Assembly: GCA_902510475.1 (NCBI GenBank)
Contig: CABXCC010000004.1
Span: 1-64,000 of the forward strand
Length of the DNA: 64,000 nt
Source of the DNA: an uncultured Bacteroidota bacterium
GTDB taxonomy: Bacteria > Bacteroidota > Bacteroidia > Flavobacteriales > Flavobacteriaceae
Direction of reading: 5' to 3'
Under the pieces are notes generated by a model. That model saw only the letters and a list, made by a program, of their open reading frames with translations, had not been told where the DNA came from and searched no databases. A program made the translations under genes and the position numbers. Positions 26,547 through 34,864 of this stretch are shown here, piece after piece. How positions within the stretch are numbered: the first letter of the stretch is position 1; each line of letters begins with the position of its first letter.

Positions 26547-27299
26547 TTAATAAGTAATCATTAAACTTTCTTCACTTACCCAAGTTGCAATAGGTTCAGC
26601 CTGTATTTTATTCCAATCTGCATCAACTTCCCTTTTTTTAGTCCTTTCTTCAAGCCCCGTGAAATATGAAGCTCTGGATTCACCTAAAATAACCATCATA
26701 AAGTCTGCCCCATCTTCGCCACCATACATTGGCTGAAGCATCAACCTAATGTAATCATTATTAAGTTTTTTATCATTTTCAATTCCAGCTTTAATGTTAG
26801 CGATAAACTCGCTTCTTTTCCCCCAATCAACAGCGATATTAACATGTCTTCTGTATAAATTATTCGGAAGCTCCTCGGTTAGATTTGTTCCCTCGGGCAT
26901 ATAACTCAAATCCATCCTCATTCTGTACATATGATTCATTATAACATTTACGCCGGTTCCTTTCCAAGGATTTTCCCCGACTTTTTTTCTCCATTCCTCA
27001 TTTACTTTTACATTCCAACCAGTTTCTCCCCACCTGGATTGACGGTATTTAGTACTCTCATCCATAGTATCGAATGCTCTGCAAAAGTAAATTGTATTTC
27101 CGTCCATTTCTGAAAGTAAAAAAACTCTTGGTGCATTTTCAACCATTGTTTTTTCTATCTCTTTCCATGTGTTCATTAATTCAAATGCTTTTGCTTGGTC
27201 TTTGACTTCGAACTCGGTAACTTCCACAAAAGCAGGTAATTGGGCAAATGTAGATATTGTAAATATCACGCAAAGCGTGAACATAAATAGTTTTTTCAT
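26547..27299 (-). CDS. Exported protein with two ABM-like domains
   Basis: A 250-residue protein with a signal peptide (cleavage near TFAQ, residue 19). The sequence looks like two dimeric alpha/beta-barrel (ABM-like) halves. The first is VEVTEFEVKDQAKAFELMNTWKEIEKTMVENAP ... RVFLLSEMDGNTIYFCRAFD. The second is RRHVNIAVDWGKRSEFIANIKAGIENDKKL ... FMMVILGESRASYFTGLEERTKK. Trp and Tyr are common, which suggests ligand binding. No catalytic motif is recognised and no characterised homologue comes to mind. It is a single gene, with its own terminator and a divergent SixA gene upstream. Confidence 0.6.
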   Translation of the reverse strand: MKKLFMFTLCVIFTISTFAQLPAFVEVTEFEVKDQAKAFELMNTWKEIEKTMVENAPRVFLLSEMDGNTIYFCRAFDTMDESTKYRQSRWGETGWNVKVNEEWRKKVGENPWKGTGVNVIMNHMYRMRMDLSYMPEGTNLTEELPNNLYRRHVNIAVDWGKRSEFIANIKAGIENDKKLNNDYIRLMLQPMYGGEDGADFMMVILGESRASYFTGLEERTKKREVDADWNKIQAEPIATWVSEESLMITY

Positions 27300-27380
27300 T
27301 ATAATTTATTTTAAGTTAGTTGGCCGTAATTTATAAATTTTTTTAAAATTAAAATGTATATTAAATCAGCATTTAATAAA

Positions 27381-27869
27381 ATGAAAAAAATAATTGTACT
27401 TAGACATGCAAAGTCATCCTGGAAAGATTTAAGCCTGGGAGATTTCCATAGGCCGCTAAATGGTAGAGGGAAGACTGATGGGCCAATAATGTCAAGATAT
27501 TTAAGTAAGAAAATTGATTGTATTGATTACCTCCATTCCAGCAGCTCTGTAAGAACATTTGAGACATCAAAATTTTTTATTTCAAAAATTGAATTTAAAA
27601 ATATTAAGTATGATGATAATTTATACCACGGTTCTGCGCAGTCTATTATAAGTTTTATAAAAAATTATCCAGATCAATATAACTCAGTGATGATTATAGC
27701 CCATAACCCAGGTCTAACAAACTTGATAAATATGATTACACATATTAATCTAGACAACTTTCCAACTACCGGAATTGCTAATATCGATTTTGATTGTGAT
27801 TCTTGGAATAATATTTCGATTGAAAACTCTAATCTAGTTGATTTAAAGTTCCCAAAACAATTAAAATAA
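27381..27869 (+). CDS. Histidine phosphatase, SixA-like
   Basis: A histidine-phosphatase-superfamily protein. The track ORF begins at 27354, but the internal ATG at 27381 gives the family-typical start MKKIIVLRHAKSSWKD with the nucleophile in the RHAKS motif, so I place the start there (162 residues). Further features are HRPLNGRGKTDGPIMS, SSSVRTFETSKFF with the second arginine, and IIAHNPGLTNLINM with the second catalytic His. SixA removes phosphate from phosphohistidine in phosphorelay proteins; small relatives have other substrates. It is followed 40 bp later by the DoxX-like gene. Confidence 0.9.
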   Translation: MKKIIVLRHAKSSWKDLSLGDFHRPLNGRGKTDGPIMSRYLSKKIDCIDYLHSSSSVRTFETSKFFISKIEFKNIKYDDNLYHGSAQSIISFIKNYPDQYNSVMIIAHNPGLTNLINMITHINLDNFPTTGIANIDFDCDSWNNISIENSNLVDLKFPKQLK

Positions 27870-27909
27870 TTTTATATATTTAATATACTAACCAATTTTA
27901 ATTTTTATT

Positions 27910-28278
27910 ATGGAACTGATCATGATTTTACAACTCATTATTTCTATTGGTCTTATAAATGTGTGGTTTTTTAGATTTAATAAAGCTACCGAATTTAGAG
28001 GCGGTAATGCAAAAAATATGAAGGAAGAATTTTTAGCATATGGACTTCCAATTTGGTCTATGTATCTAGTAGGTACTTTAAAAGTTGCAATTGCAGTTAT
28101 GCTAATTATTAGCATATGGGTTGAGGAGTTACTTATTTATAACTTAATTTTATTGGCTTTATTGATGATTGCGGCTGTCCTTATGCATGTTAAGGTTAAA
28201 GATCCTATAAAAAAATCATACCCAGCTTTATCAATCTTATTTATGATTGCATTGATAATGTATTTTACAATGAGTTAG
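27910..28278 (+). CDS. DoxX-like small membrane protein
   Basis: A 122-residue integral membrane protein with four hydrophobic helices, matching the DoxX-like family by its helix pattern and the conserved WFFRFNKATEFRGG loop after helix 1 and FLAYGLPIWSMYLVGTLKVAIAVML. No enzymatic residues can be claimed. It lies between sixA-like and an alpha/beta hydrolase on the same strand with 40-bp gaps; co-transcription is possible. Confidence 0.75.
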   Translation: MELIMILQLIISIGLINVWFFRFNKATEFRGGNAKNMKEEFLAYGLPIWSMYLVGTLKVAIAVMLIISIWVEELLIYNLILLALLMIAAVLMHVKVKDPIKKSYPALSILFMIALIMYFTMS

Positions 28279-28317
28279 TAATCTTCTATCATTATTTAAT
28301 TTTTCAATAATCTGGGC

Positions 28318-29232
28318 ATGAGATTCCTATTTATTTTTTTTTTTACCTTCAATTCTTTATTTGCCAATGATTACACAATCTCAAGTTTTGATAACCACTC
28401 TATTCATGGAACTCTTGTCAGATCAAATGAAATGAGTCCATTTTTGGCTATAATTATTTCAGGATCTGGACCAACTGATAGAGATGGTAATAATTCTTCC
28501 ATGAAAAGTAATTATCTAAAAATGTTAGCTGAAGAGTTGAATAAAAATGGGATTAGTTCATTCAGATATGATAAAAGAGGGGTTTCAAAAAGTTTAGGAG
28601 ATATTAAAAGCCCAAATGAAATTCAATTTTTAGATTATGTAAATGATGCAAAAAGTATTATAAATCATTTTAAAGACACAAAAAAATATAAAAAAATTGT
28701 AATAATTGGGCATAGCGAGGGATCTTTGATCGGAATGCTAGCAAGTAAGTCTATGGCTGATGGTTTTATTTCAATAGCTGGAGCAGGAGTGGATTATTTG
28801 ACCTTGATTCAAAGGCAGCTTTCTAATCGAGCACCATATATAAAGTCTATGTCTGACCCAATCATTAGGCAGCTAAAAAAAAACAAACTAGTTGATTCAG
28901 TTCCACTAATGCTAAATAATTTATTTGGGACTGGTCTTCAAAGATTTTTGATTGATGCTTCAAGCTATGATCCAGCAGATGAAATTTCAAAATTAGTTAC
29001 CCCTATTCTAATTATTCAAGGCACAAATGACATCCAAGTTGAGGTAAAAGATGCAGAAATTTTACATGCTGCTTCATCAAAATCAAAACTAGAAATAATA
29101 CAAGGAATGAATCATGTTTTTCGTCAAGCAAGTGAAAACTTCATACTGAATCTTCAAACCTATGCAAATCCAGATTTGCCTATTGATGAAAATTTACCAT
29201 TAATAATAGCAGATTTTATTTTTGAGGAATAA
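28318..29232 (+). CDS. Alpha/beta hydrolase, exported
   Basis: A 304-residue serine hydrolase with a short signal peptide (to about residue 16, SLFAND). The oxyanion region is IISGSGPTDRDGNN, the nucleophile elbow is IIGHSEGSLIG, the acid is in IIQGTNDIQVEVKDA and the histidine in QGMNHVFRQ, giving a complete triad. The SGSGPTDRDG signature is typical of BAAT/dienelactone-hydrolase-like periplasmic hydrolases of Bacteroidota. Substrate unknown; an ester or peptide is likely. It is followed at once by a strong terminator. Confidence 0.85.
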   Translation: MRFLFIFFFTFNSLFANDYTISSFDNHSIHGTLVRSNEMSPFLAIIISGSGPTDRDGNNSSMKSNYLKMLAEELNKNGISSFRYDKRGVSKSLGDIKSPNEIQFLDYVNDAKSIINHFKDTKKYKKIVIIGHSEGSLIGMLASKSMADGFISIAGAGVDYLTLIQRQLSNRAPYIKSMSDPIIRQLKKNKLVDSVPLMLNNLFGTGLQRFLIDASSYDPADEISKLVTPILIIQGTNDIQVEVKDAEILHAASSKSKLEIIQGMNHVFRQASENFILNLQTYANPDLPIDENLPLIIADFIFEE

Positions 29233-29259
29233 AAAAAACCGCCCATTGGGCGGTTTTTT
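29233..29259. terminator. Bidirectional Rho-independent terminator
   Basis: AAAAAACCGCCC and GGGCGGTTTTTT pair perfectly across a 3-base loop. It lies between the hydrolase gene and the convergent outer-membrane protein gene and can serve both. Confidence 0.92.
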
Positions 29260-29282
29260 AAATTATTTAAGTTTTCTTTTTA

Positions 29283-29846
29283 TTAAAGTTTAAAGAAAAC
29301 TGATAGAGTTGGAGTAGCGCTCATGTTATTAATAGTACCTTCCCAACCAAATGACATAGAAGAATCATCTCCTTGCTTAACATACTGAAGTATGTTTGCT
29401 AATTGGAAGTTAACGATGATGTTTTCGCTCATAAAGTAGTTGACACCAATACCAGAACCTAATCTAGTTTGAGCATCATCAAAACTATCACCACTTGATG
29501 TACCAAATCCTACAGCCCACCATACTTTAGTTTTTTCTCCTAAATCCATAAAATAGTTATAGTAAGCTAAACCAAAATCAGTGTTGGAAACTTTAGTTCC
29601 ATCAACGTCTGTACTCATAAGACCTATATTTAGACCAAGAGCTGAATTTTCATTTAAGAAATATCCAACCTGAGGAGCAATAGTGTTCATTTTAGTTTCA
29701 ACACCGCCCATGTCCATAGATCCGAATGTTACTCCACCACCAAGCACCCAGTCACCAGCTTCGTATCCGTAGCTAGCATCATCTTGTGCGTTAATAGTAG
29801 AAATACCGAAAAATAATACCGTAATAAAAAGTAATAATTTTTTCAT
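29283..29846 (-). CDS. Outer-membrane beta-barrel protein (OmpX-like)
   Basis: A 187-residue protein with a signal peptide (cleavage near NAQ, residue 21). Alternating hydrophobic strands separated by short turns (WVLGGGVTFGSMDMGG, NEIAPQ-like loops, SALGLNIGLMSTD, FGLAYYNYFMDLGEKTKVWWAVGFGTSS, GSGIGVNYFMSENIIVNFQLANILQY) end in an aromatic-terminal strand PTLSVFFKL, the usual outer-membrane insertion signal. It is a small porin-like structural barrel of unknown role. A clear TTG/TAnnTTTG promoter lies 29-56 bp upstream. Confidence 0.85.
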   Translation of the reverse strand: MKKLLLFITVLFFGISTINAQDDASYGYEAGDWVLGGGVTFGSMDMGGVETKMNTIAPQVGYFLNENSALGLNIGLMSTDVDGTKVSNTDFGLAYYNYFMDLGEKTKVWWAVGFGTSSGDSFDDAQTRLGSGIGVNYFMSENIIVNFQLANILQYVKQGDDSSMSFGWEGTINNMSATPTLSVFFKL

Positions 29847-29874
29847 TTTAAATCAATTTTTAGTTAATATGACG

Positions 29875-29902
29875 CAAATATACGAAATTATTTAAAAATC
29901 AA
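29875..29902 (-). promoter_or_regulatory. Bacteroidota promoter of the outer-membrane protein gene
   Basis: On the minus strand TTG (29902-29900), a 17-base spacer and TATATTTG (29882-29875) match the TTG / TAnnTTTG consensus. It lies 29 bp upstream of the ATG at 29846. Confidence 0.6.
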
Positions 29903-30004
29903 CTTTTTTATTGCGAATTATGCAATTTTTACACCTTTATTTTGCCATATATATATCTGTTAGTTTTTGATTTTCAAATACTTAAGAAAAAAATCAAATT
30001 TCCT

Positions 30005-30012
30005 TAAATTTG
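30005..30012 (+). promoter_or_regulatory. Probable -7 element of the Bax inhibitor-1 gene
   Basis: TAAATTTG matches TAnnTTTG and lies 17 bp before the ATG at 30030. It falls inside the longer ORF given in the track, which supports choosing the internal start. No good -33 TTG is seen at normal spacing. Confidence 0.4.
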
Positions 30013-30029
30013 CACTAAATTTTATTAAA

Positions 30030-30779
30030 ATGAGCAAACATCTCTCTTACAGAACATCAAATCCGGCGTTAAATTCTAATACTTTTAAAAATATCGCGAA
30101 TAATAACACCTTGTTTCTTGATAAAACAATGACAATCAAGGGAACCGTAGATAAAACAGCTTTATCGCTGGTGTTATTAATATTAGCAGGGTATTATAGT
30201 TATTCCCCTGAGATGACCAGTATGATTTTAGTCGGATCTGTAGGAGGTCTTTTAGTCGCTATTCTAACTATTTTTAAAAAGGAGTGGGCTCCAATAACGG
30301 TTCCTCTATATGCGATTCTTGAAGGCTTGGCTTTGGGTTCAGTTTCTTATTTATACAACACCCAGCATGAGGGAATAATTATTCAGGCTATTTCTTTAAC
30401 AGTTTTAATTTTATTTTCAATGTTGTTTGCCTATCGCACTAAGATTATCAAGCCTACTGAAAACTTTAAACTTGGAGTTTTTGCTGCTACTGGTGGTGTT
30501 GCATTACTCTATATTATAAGCTTTATTATGAGCTTTTTTGGAGGTGGTATATCACTATTAAGTACTCAGAATTCTTCAATGATGAGTATTGGCTTATCGC
30601 TTGCTATCATTGTTATAGCATCGTTAAACTTAGTTATTGATTTTGATTTCATCGAAGAAGGTGCTGAAAAGGGAGCTCCAAAATATATGGAGTGGTATGG
30701 TGCATTTGGTTTATTAGTTACCCTAATCTGGCTTTATTTAGAGATCTTAAGAATGTTAGCAAAATTTAGAAATAAATAA
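30030..30779 (+). CDS. Bax inhibitor-1/YccA family membrane protein
   Basis: An inner-membrane protein with about seven transmembrane helices. The track starts at 29967, but MSKHLSYRTSNPALNSNTFKN at 30030 is the characteristic start of flavobacterial YccA-like proteins, and a promoter -7 box lies between the two ATGs, so I use 30030 (249 residues). The region YAILEGLALGSVSYLYNT and the final WYGAFGLLVTLIWLYLEILRMLAKF fit the family. Members are thought to be pH-dependent calcium-leak channels; the role in this cell is not known. It converges on the DUF3078 gene with a 2-nt gap. Confidence 0.9.
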   Translation: MSKHLSYRTSNPALNSNTFKNIANNNTLFLDKTMTIKGTVDKTALSLVLLILAGYYSYSPEMTSMILVGSVGGLLVAILTIFKKEWAPITVPLYAILEGLALGSVSYLYNTQHEGIIIQAISLTVLILFSMLFAYRTKIIKPTENFKLGVFAATGGVALLYIISFIMSFFGGGISLLSTQNSSMMSIGLSLAIIVIASLNLVIDFDFIEEGAEKGAPKYMEWYGAFGLLVTLIWLYLEILRMLAKFRNK

Positions 30780-30781
30780 TA

Positions 30782-31696
30782 TTATAATATCTTAGGTATT
30801 TCTAGAATATCTATCACAAAAGCAAGTCCAAAAACTTCTCTTAATTGTAGCTTTTTAATTGCATTGTCGTCATATAGACACTGAATGACCAATGTTGTTG
30901 ACAGATAATCATTTATTTTCATAAATGCTGAAAGTGTATAATCTAAATCAACATTATCTGCCTTATATAAGTAATCAGAATAAAGATTAACTCTTTGCTC
31001 CAAAATAACATTTTCAACCAAATCAAATTTGTAAAATGCGCTTATTGATGCCCCAAGTTCAAATCTTGAGTTTTGACCTCTGGGGATACCAAAGTATTCT
31101 TCACCTTGATTTAGATCATTTGTAAATTTTTTACTTGCAAGAATCAATCTTCCGGTAACTGGAGCAAAATTTACCCATAATGAATTATTTTTTTTCCAAT
31201 ATACTCCTACACCTAGCTGTATATATGCAGGGGAAAATAATCTAGTTTTTTCAATTCGGGTTTCATTACCTTCATCATTTGTAGAGTATTTGAATCCCTT
31301 AGCAAATTGTGTTTTAAAATTTAGAAAACTTGAAAAGCTAAATTGATCGATGAACTTTTTACCCATAACAGAGTTTATTTCAATCCTGTCATCAATTTTT
31401 TTAAAGAATTCACTATCACTATTTTTATTAACCCCAAACGATCCAACCATTTTTGTATCCCATGACCAACCATTTTTGTAATAATTAAGGTTATAATCCA
31501 CAGAGAGTGTAGCCGCTACGCTATTTTCACCCCCAGAAATCCAATTACTAAATGCGGTTTGATTAATTAAGAAAGTTGTTTTACCTGAATTTTGCCAACC
31601 CTCAGCCTTTATAGTATCATTCTTTACTTCTTGAGAATAGCAATCATAGAAATGAAATAATACAACTACAAAAACGAAAAAGTTTCTTAAAAACAT
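30782..31696 (-). CDS. DUF3078 family envelope protein
   Basis: A 304-residue exported protein with a signal peptide ending near CYSQE. The mature part begins with the DUF3078 signature GWQNSGKTTFLINQTAFSNWISGGENSVAATLS, then a series of amphipathic beta strands with aromatic girdles (YNLNYYKNGWSWDTKMVGSFG, PAYIQLGVGVYWKKNNSLWVNFAPVTGRLILAS, SRFELGASISAFYKFD), which fits an outer-membrane barrel. The function of the family is unknown; it is common in Flavobacteriia. The gene stands alone, with a divergent GH2 gene 71 bp upstream. Confidence 0.85.
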   Translation of the reverse strand: MFLRNFFVFVVVLFHFYDCYSQEVKNDTIKAEGWQNSGKTTFLINQTAFSNWISGGENSVAATLSVDYNLNYYKNGWSWDTKMVGSFGVNKNSDSEFFKKIDDRIEINSVMGKKFIDQFSFSSFLNFKTQFAKGFKYSTNDEGNETRIEKTRLFSPAYIQLGVGVYWKKNNSLWVNFAPVTGRLILASKKFTNDLNQGEEYFGIPRGQNSRFELGASISAFYKFDLVENVILEQRVNLYSDYLYKADNVDLDYTLSAFMKINDYLSTTLVIQCLYDDNAIKKLQLREVFGLAFVIDILEIPKIL

Positions 31697-31767
31697 TAAA
31701 TTGATGTGCTTATTTAAAAAATCCTAAATTATTGAATTTTCTTTAATATTTATAATTTTACCCAATC

Positions 31768-34347
31768 ATGAATTTGAATAAAATATTCGTTTTAGTTTTA
31801 ATGTTTTTGATTTATTCTGGGTGTTCTGAAAGGAATTTACCTTTTATTACTCCCATTGATTCAAATTGGGAATTTAAATCATCTGAAGATTCAATTTTTT
31901 TACCGGCAAGCATACCAGGTACGGTTCATTTAGATCTCTTGAAAAATAAAAAAATTGAAGATCCCTTTTATAGACTAAATGAGCATGATCTTCAGTGGAT
32001 TGACAAATTAGATTGGCATTATAAAACTACTTTTGAGGTAAACGATTTTCATCATAAATATGAAAATATCGAATTAGATTTCCTTGGACTTGACACATAT
32101 TGTGATGTCTTTTTAAATGATTCTTTAATTTATGAATCAAGCAATATGTTTATCGGAAAAAGCATTAACATAAAAGATTTAATTAAAATTGGTAAGAATA
32201 AATTAGATTTAAAGTTCAAATCTCCTATTAATATTGGAATTGAAAAGTTTGACAATCTAGGCTATCTACTTCCCGAAAATGCAAACGATTTGTCTGAGAT
32301 TGGGAAAGTATCTGGAAACAAAAAAGTAGGAGTTTTTACAAGAAAGGCCCCCTATTCTTTCGGATGGGATTGGGGCCCAAGACTGGTAACATCAGGAATA
32401 TGGAGGCCAATTAATTTAAATTTTTGGAATAATTATAATATAGAAGACCTTCATTTTACTTATGACATTAAAAATGATGATGCATTGATTAATGCAGAAA
32501 TTGAAATTAACTCAACAACAGTTCGTAGTGATGTGAAGCTAGAAATTAAGTCGGATGAAGAGAAGATTTTAGCTCATCTAATTCATCTGGAAAAAGGATT
32601 AAATAAAATAACAATTCCGTTTACGTTAAAAAATATAAAAAAATGGTGGCCTAACGGAATGGGAGATCAAAAGCTTTATGACATACAGGTATCCTTATCC
32701 AATGAAAATTATACGACAAATTCTTCAAAATCTATTGGCTTGAGAACCATAGAGTTAATAACTGAAAAGGATACTATTGGCAATAATTTTTATTTCAAAA
32801 TAAATGGAATTCCAACTTTCATGAAAGGAGTAAATTACATTCCTCAGGATGTTTTTACTCCTAGGGTTAAAGCTGATGATTATGAAGAAATCTTGCAATC
32901 TGCAGTTGATGCAAACATGAATATGGTTAGAGTTTGGGGAGGAGGAATCTATGAGGAAGATATTTTTTATGACCTATGTGATAAGTATGGCTTATTGGTT
33001 TGGCAAGATTTTATGTTTGCTTGTGCAATGTATCCGGGAGACGAAGAATTCTTAAATTCTGTCAATGAGGAGGCAATTTATAATGTAAAGAGGATTAGAA
33101 CACACCCTTCTTTGGCTTTGTGGTGTGGTAATAATGAGGTTTTATCTGCATGGGAAAACTGGGGTTGGAAAAAATCAATTATTAATGACCAATCACAAGA
33201 GATAGCAGACAAAATTTATACCTCTTACGATGATTTATTTCATAATATTTTACCAAATGTCATAGAAAAGTTTGACAGCGATACTGCATATTGGCCCTCG
33301 TCACCAGGAAGTTCATTTGGGAAAAAAGAATCTTTTACCAGTGGGGATGCTCATTATTGGGGGGTTTGGTGGGGAAAAGAACCTTTCACAAACTATGAAA
33401 ATAAAATCCCAAGATTTATGTCAGAATTTGGTTTTCAATCATTCCCTGACTTTACGTCTGTTTTAAAATATACTAATGAAAGCGATCATAATATTTATTC
33501 AGAGGTTATGAAGTCACATCAAAGATCTAGCATCGGAAATGAGACAATAGAGGAATATATGCTGAGAGAATATAGTAAGCCTAATTCTTTTAAGAATTTC
33601 CTTTATGTAAGCCAACTATTGCAAGCTGAAGGAATTAGTATGGGGATGGAGGCACATAGAAGAAATAGAGACATATGTATGGGGAGTTTGTATTGGCAAT
33701 TAAATGACTGCTGGCCTGTTGCATCATGGTCAAGCGTTGATTACTATGGAAAATGGAAAGCACTTCATTATAAAACTCGTGAATCTTTTGCTACTAATTT
33801 AATTTCATTTCATAAAAAAATAGATGAATTTGATATTTACTATGTGACAGATTCTTTGGTTGAAAGTAATTTGAAGCTAAATTTAGAAATGATAGATTTT
33901 AAGGGAAATTTAATTAAAAGCTGGGCTAAAACATTTAAATCAAAACCAAATAATTCAAAAAAAGTTTTATCCGTTAATTATAAATCTTTGCTTTTGAACG
34001 ACGATTTTTTAAGAGATAAGTATATTCAAGCAAAGGTTTACAGTGGTAAAAATTTGATAACAAAGAAAACTGAATACTTAACAGATTTTAAAAATTTAAA
34101 CTTGATTAAACCTGATTTTAAATATGATGTAATAATTAATAAAGAATTCTTTGAAATTAGCCTTATCTCAAAGAATTTGGTTAAAAATTTATTTTTAACC
34201 TCTTCAACAGACAGTAATTTTTCAGATAACTATTTTGATCTAATTCCAAATGAAGAAAAATTAATAAAGATTAAGCGCGAAAAATTTAAATCCATAAATA
34301 ATTTTAAAGAAGGATTAAGTTTCATAAGCCTTTATGATACCTATTAA
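31768..34347 (+). CDS. GH2 beta-mannosidase, lipoprotein
   Basis: A retaining exo-beta-mannosidase of 859 residues, the usual length for the family. The signal has a lipobox (YSGC, Cys19). Domains in order are an N-terminal sugar-binding jelly roll (WHYKTTFEV ... YCDVFLND), an immunoglobulin-like sandwich, the TIM barrel (KGVNYIPQDVF, NMVRVWGGGIYEED, WQDFMFACAMYP), and beta-sandwich tails. The acid/base Glu457 is in LWCGNNE and the nucleophile Glu553 in RFMSEFGFQSFP. The WCGNNE and WGGGIYE signatures distinguish mannosidases from beta-galactosidases. It probably acts on mannan or glycoprotein oligosaccharides in the periplasm. No other mannan genes are nearby. Its 3' end overlaps the convergent recombinase-like ORF by 26 bp. 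Confidence 0.93.
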   Translation: MNLNKIFVLVLMFLIYSGCSERNLPFITPIDSNWEFKSSEDSIFLPASIPGTVHLDLLKNKKIEDPFYRLNEHDLQWIDKLDWHYKTTFEVNDFHHKYENIELDFLGLDTYCDVFLNDSLIYESSNMFIGKSINIKDLIKIGKNKLDLKFKSPINIGIEKFDNLGYLLPENANDLSEIGKVSGNKKVGVFTRKAPYSFGWDWGPRLVTSGIWRPINLNFWNNYNIEDLHFTYDIKNDDALINAEIEINSTTVRSDVKLEIKSDEEKILAHLIHLEKGLNKITIPFTLKNIKKWWPNGMGDQKLYDIQVSLSNENYTTNSSKSIGLRTIELITEKDTIGNNFYFKINGIPTFMKGVNYIPQDVFTPRVKADDYEEILQSAVDANMNMVRVWGGGIYEEDIFYDLCDKYGLLVWQDFMFACAMYPGDEEFLNSVNEEAIYNVKRIRTHPSLALWCGNNEVLSAWENWGWKKSIINDQSQEIADKIYTSYDDLFHNILPNVIEKFDSDTAYWPSSPGSSFGKKESFTSGDAHYWGVWWGKEPFTNYENKIPRFMSEFGFQSFPDFTSVLKYTNESDHNIYSEVMKSHQRSSIGNETIEEYMLREYSKPNSFKNFLYVSQLLQAEGISMGMEAHRRNRDICMGSLYWQLNDCWPVASWSSVDYYGKWKALHYKTRESFATNLISFHKKIDEFDIYYVTDSLVESNLKLNLEMIDFKGNLIKSWAKTFKSKPNNSKKVLSVNYKSLLLNDDFLRDKYIQAKVYSGKNLITKKTEYLTDFKNLNLIKPDFKYDVIINKEFFEISLISKNLVKNLFLTSSTDSNFSDNYFDLIPNEEKLIKIKREKFKSINNFKEGLSFISLYDTY

Positions 34348-34864
34348 GTCTTTCTATAAGACGTGAAAATTCTATAGGAGTCTTACAATCCGTAAACGAA
34401 ACCTCATTTAAGTCTAAATCTAAAAACTTCAGTTTATTAATTAATATTTGGGTAATTTCATCAATACCAATTTTATTCAATACATCATTCTCTGCTTTTT
34501 CAATTTTTTCCTTTAACCCAGAAATATCTCTAATTTTTAAAACATCCTCATCTTTTATATCAGCGTACATAATTTCGCTAATGGTTTTATTCATTTCAAT
34601 TTCATTTAAAAACTGATAATATATTGATTTAGCATTTGAAAATTTTATTTTAGAAACTTCTCTAAGTTTTTTCTGATAAAAATTCCACAAGTTTTTATAT
34701 AGATTAGCTTGTTCATATATATTAAAATTGAAAACCTTTTTTTGATTTGAATAAGTTTCTAAAATAAAAGGATATTTTTTATAATGTGATATGTGAAAAA
34801 GTATCTTGATTATCTCAATTAGTTTTTTAATTCTAAAATTTATCTTAATAAATCTATGGGTCAT
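34322..34864 (-). CDS. Recombinase-like protein, C-terminal half (degenerate)
   Basis: A 180-residue ORF whose start overlaps the end of the preceding ORF by 4 nt (ATGA). Taken with that ORF it reads like the second half of a tyrosine recombinase: a THRFIKI strand after the FKNQKK segment, helices around YEQANLYKNLWNFYQKKLREV, and NAKSIYYQFLNEIEMNKTISEIMYAD in the place of the usual HxxR...LGH region. The catalytic Arg and His expected there are absent, and no active-site Tyr can be assigned. One extra A in the 7-A coding run at the junction would fuse both ORFs into one 461-residue protein. Homology is inferred from pattern only; it may be a domesticated or decayed integrase. Confidence 0.45.
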   Translation of the reverse strand: MTHRFIKINFRIKKLIEIIKILFHISHYKKYPFILETYSNQKKVFNFNIYEQANLYKNLWNFYQKKLREVSKIKFSNAKSIYYQFLNEIEMNKTISEIMYADIKDEDVLKIRDISGLKEKIEKAENDVLNKIGIDEITQILINKLKFLDLDLNEVSFTDCKTPIEFSRLIERLNRYHKGL

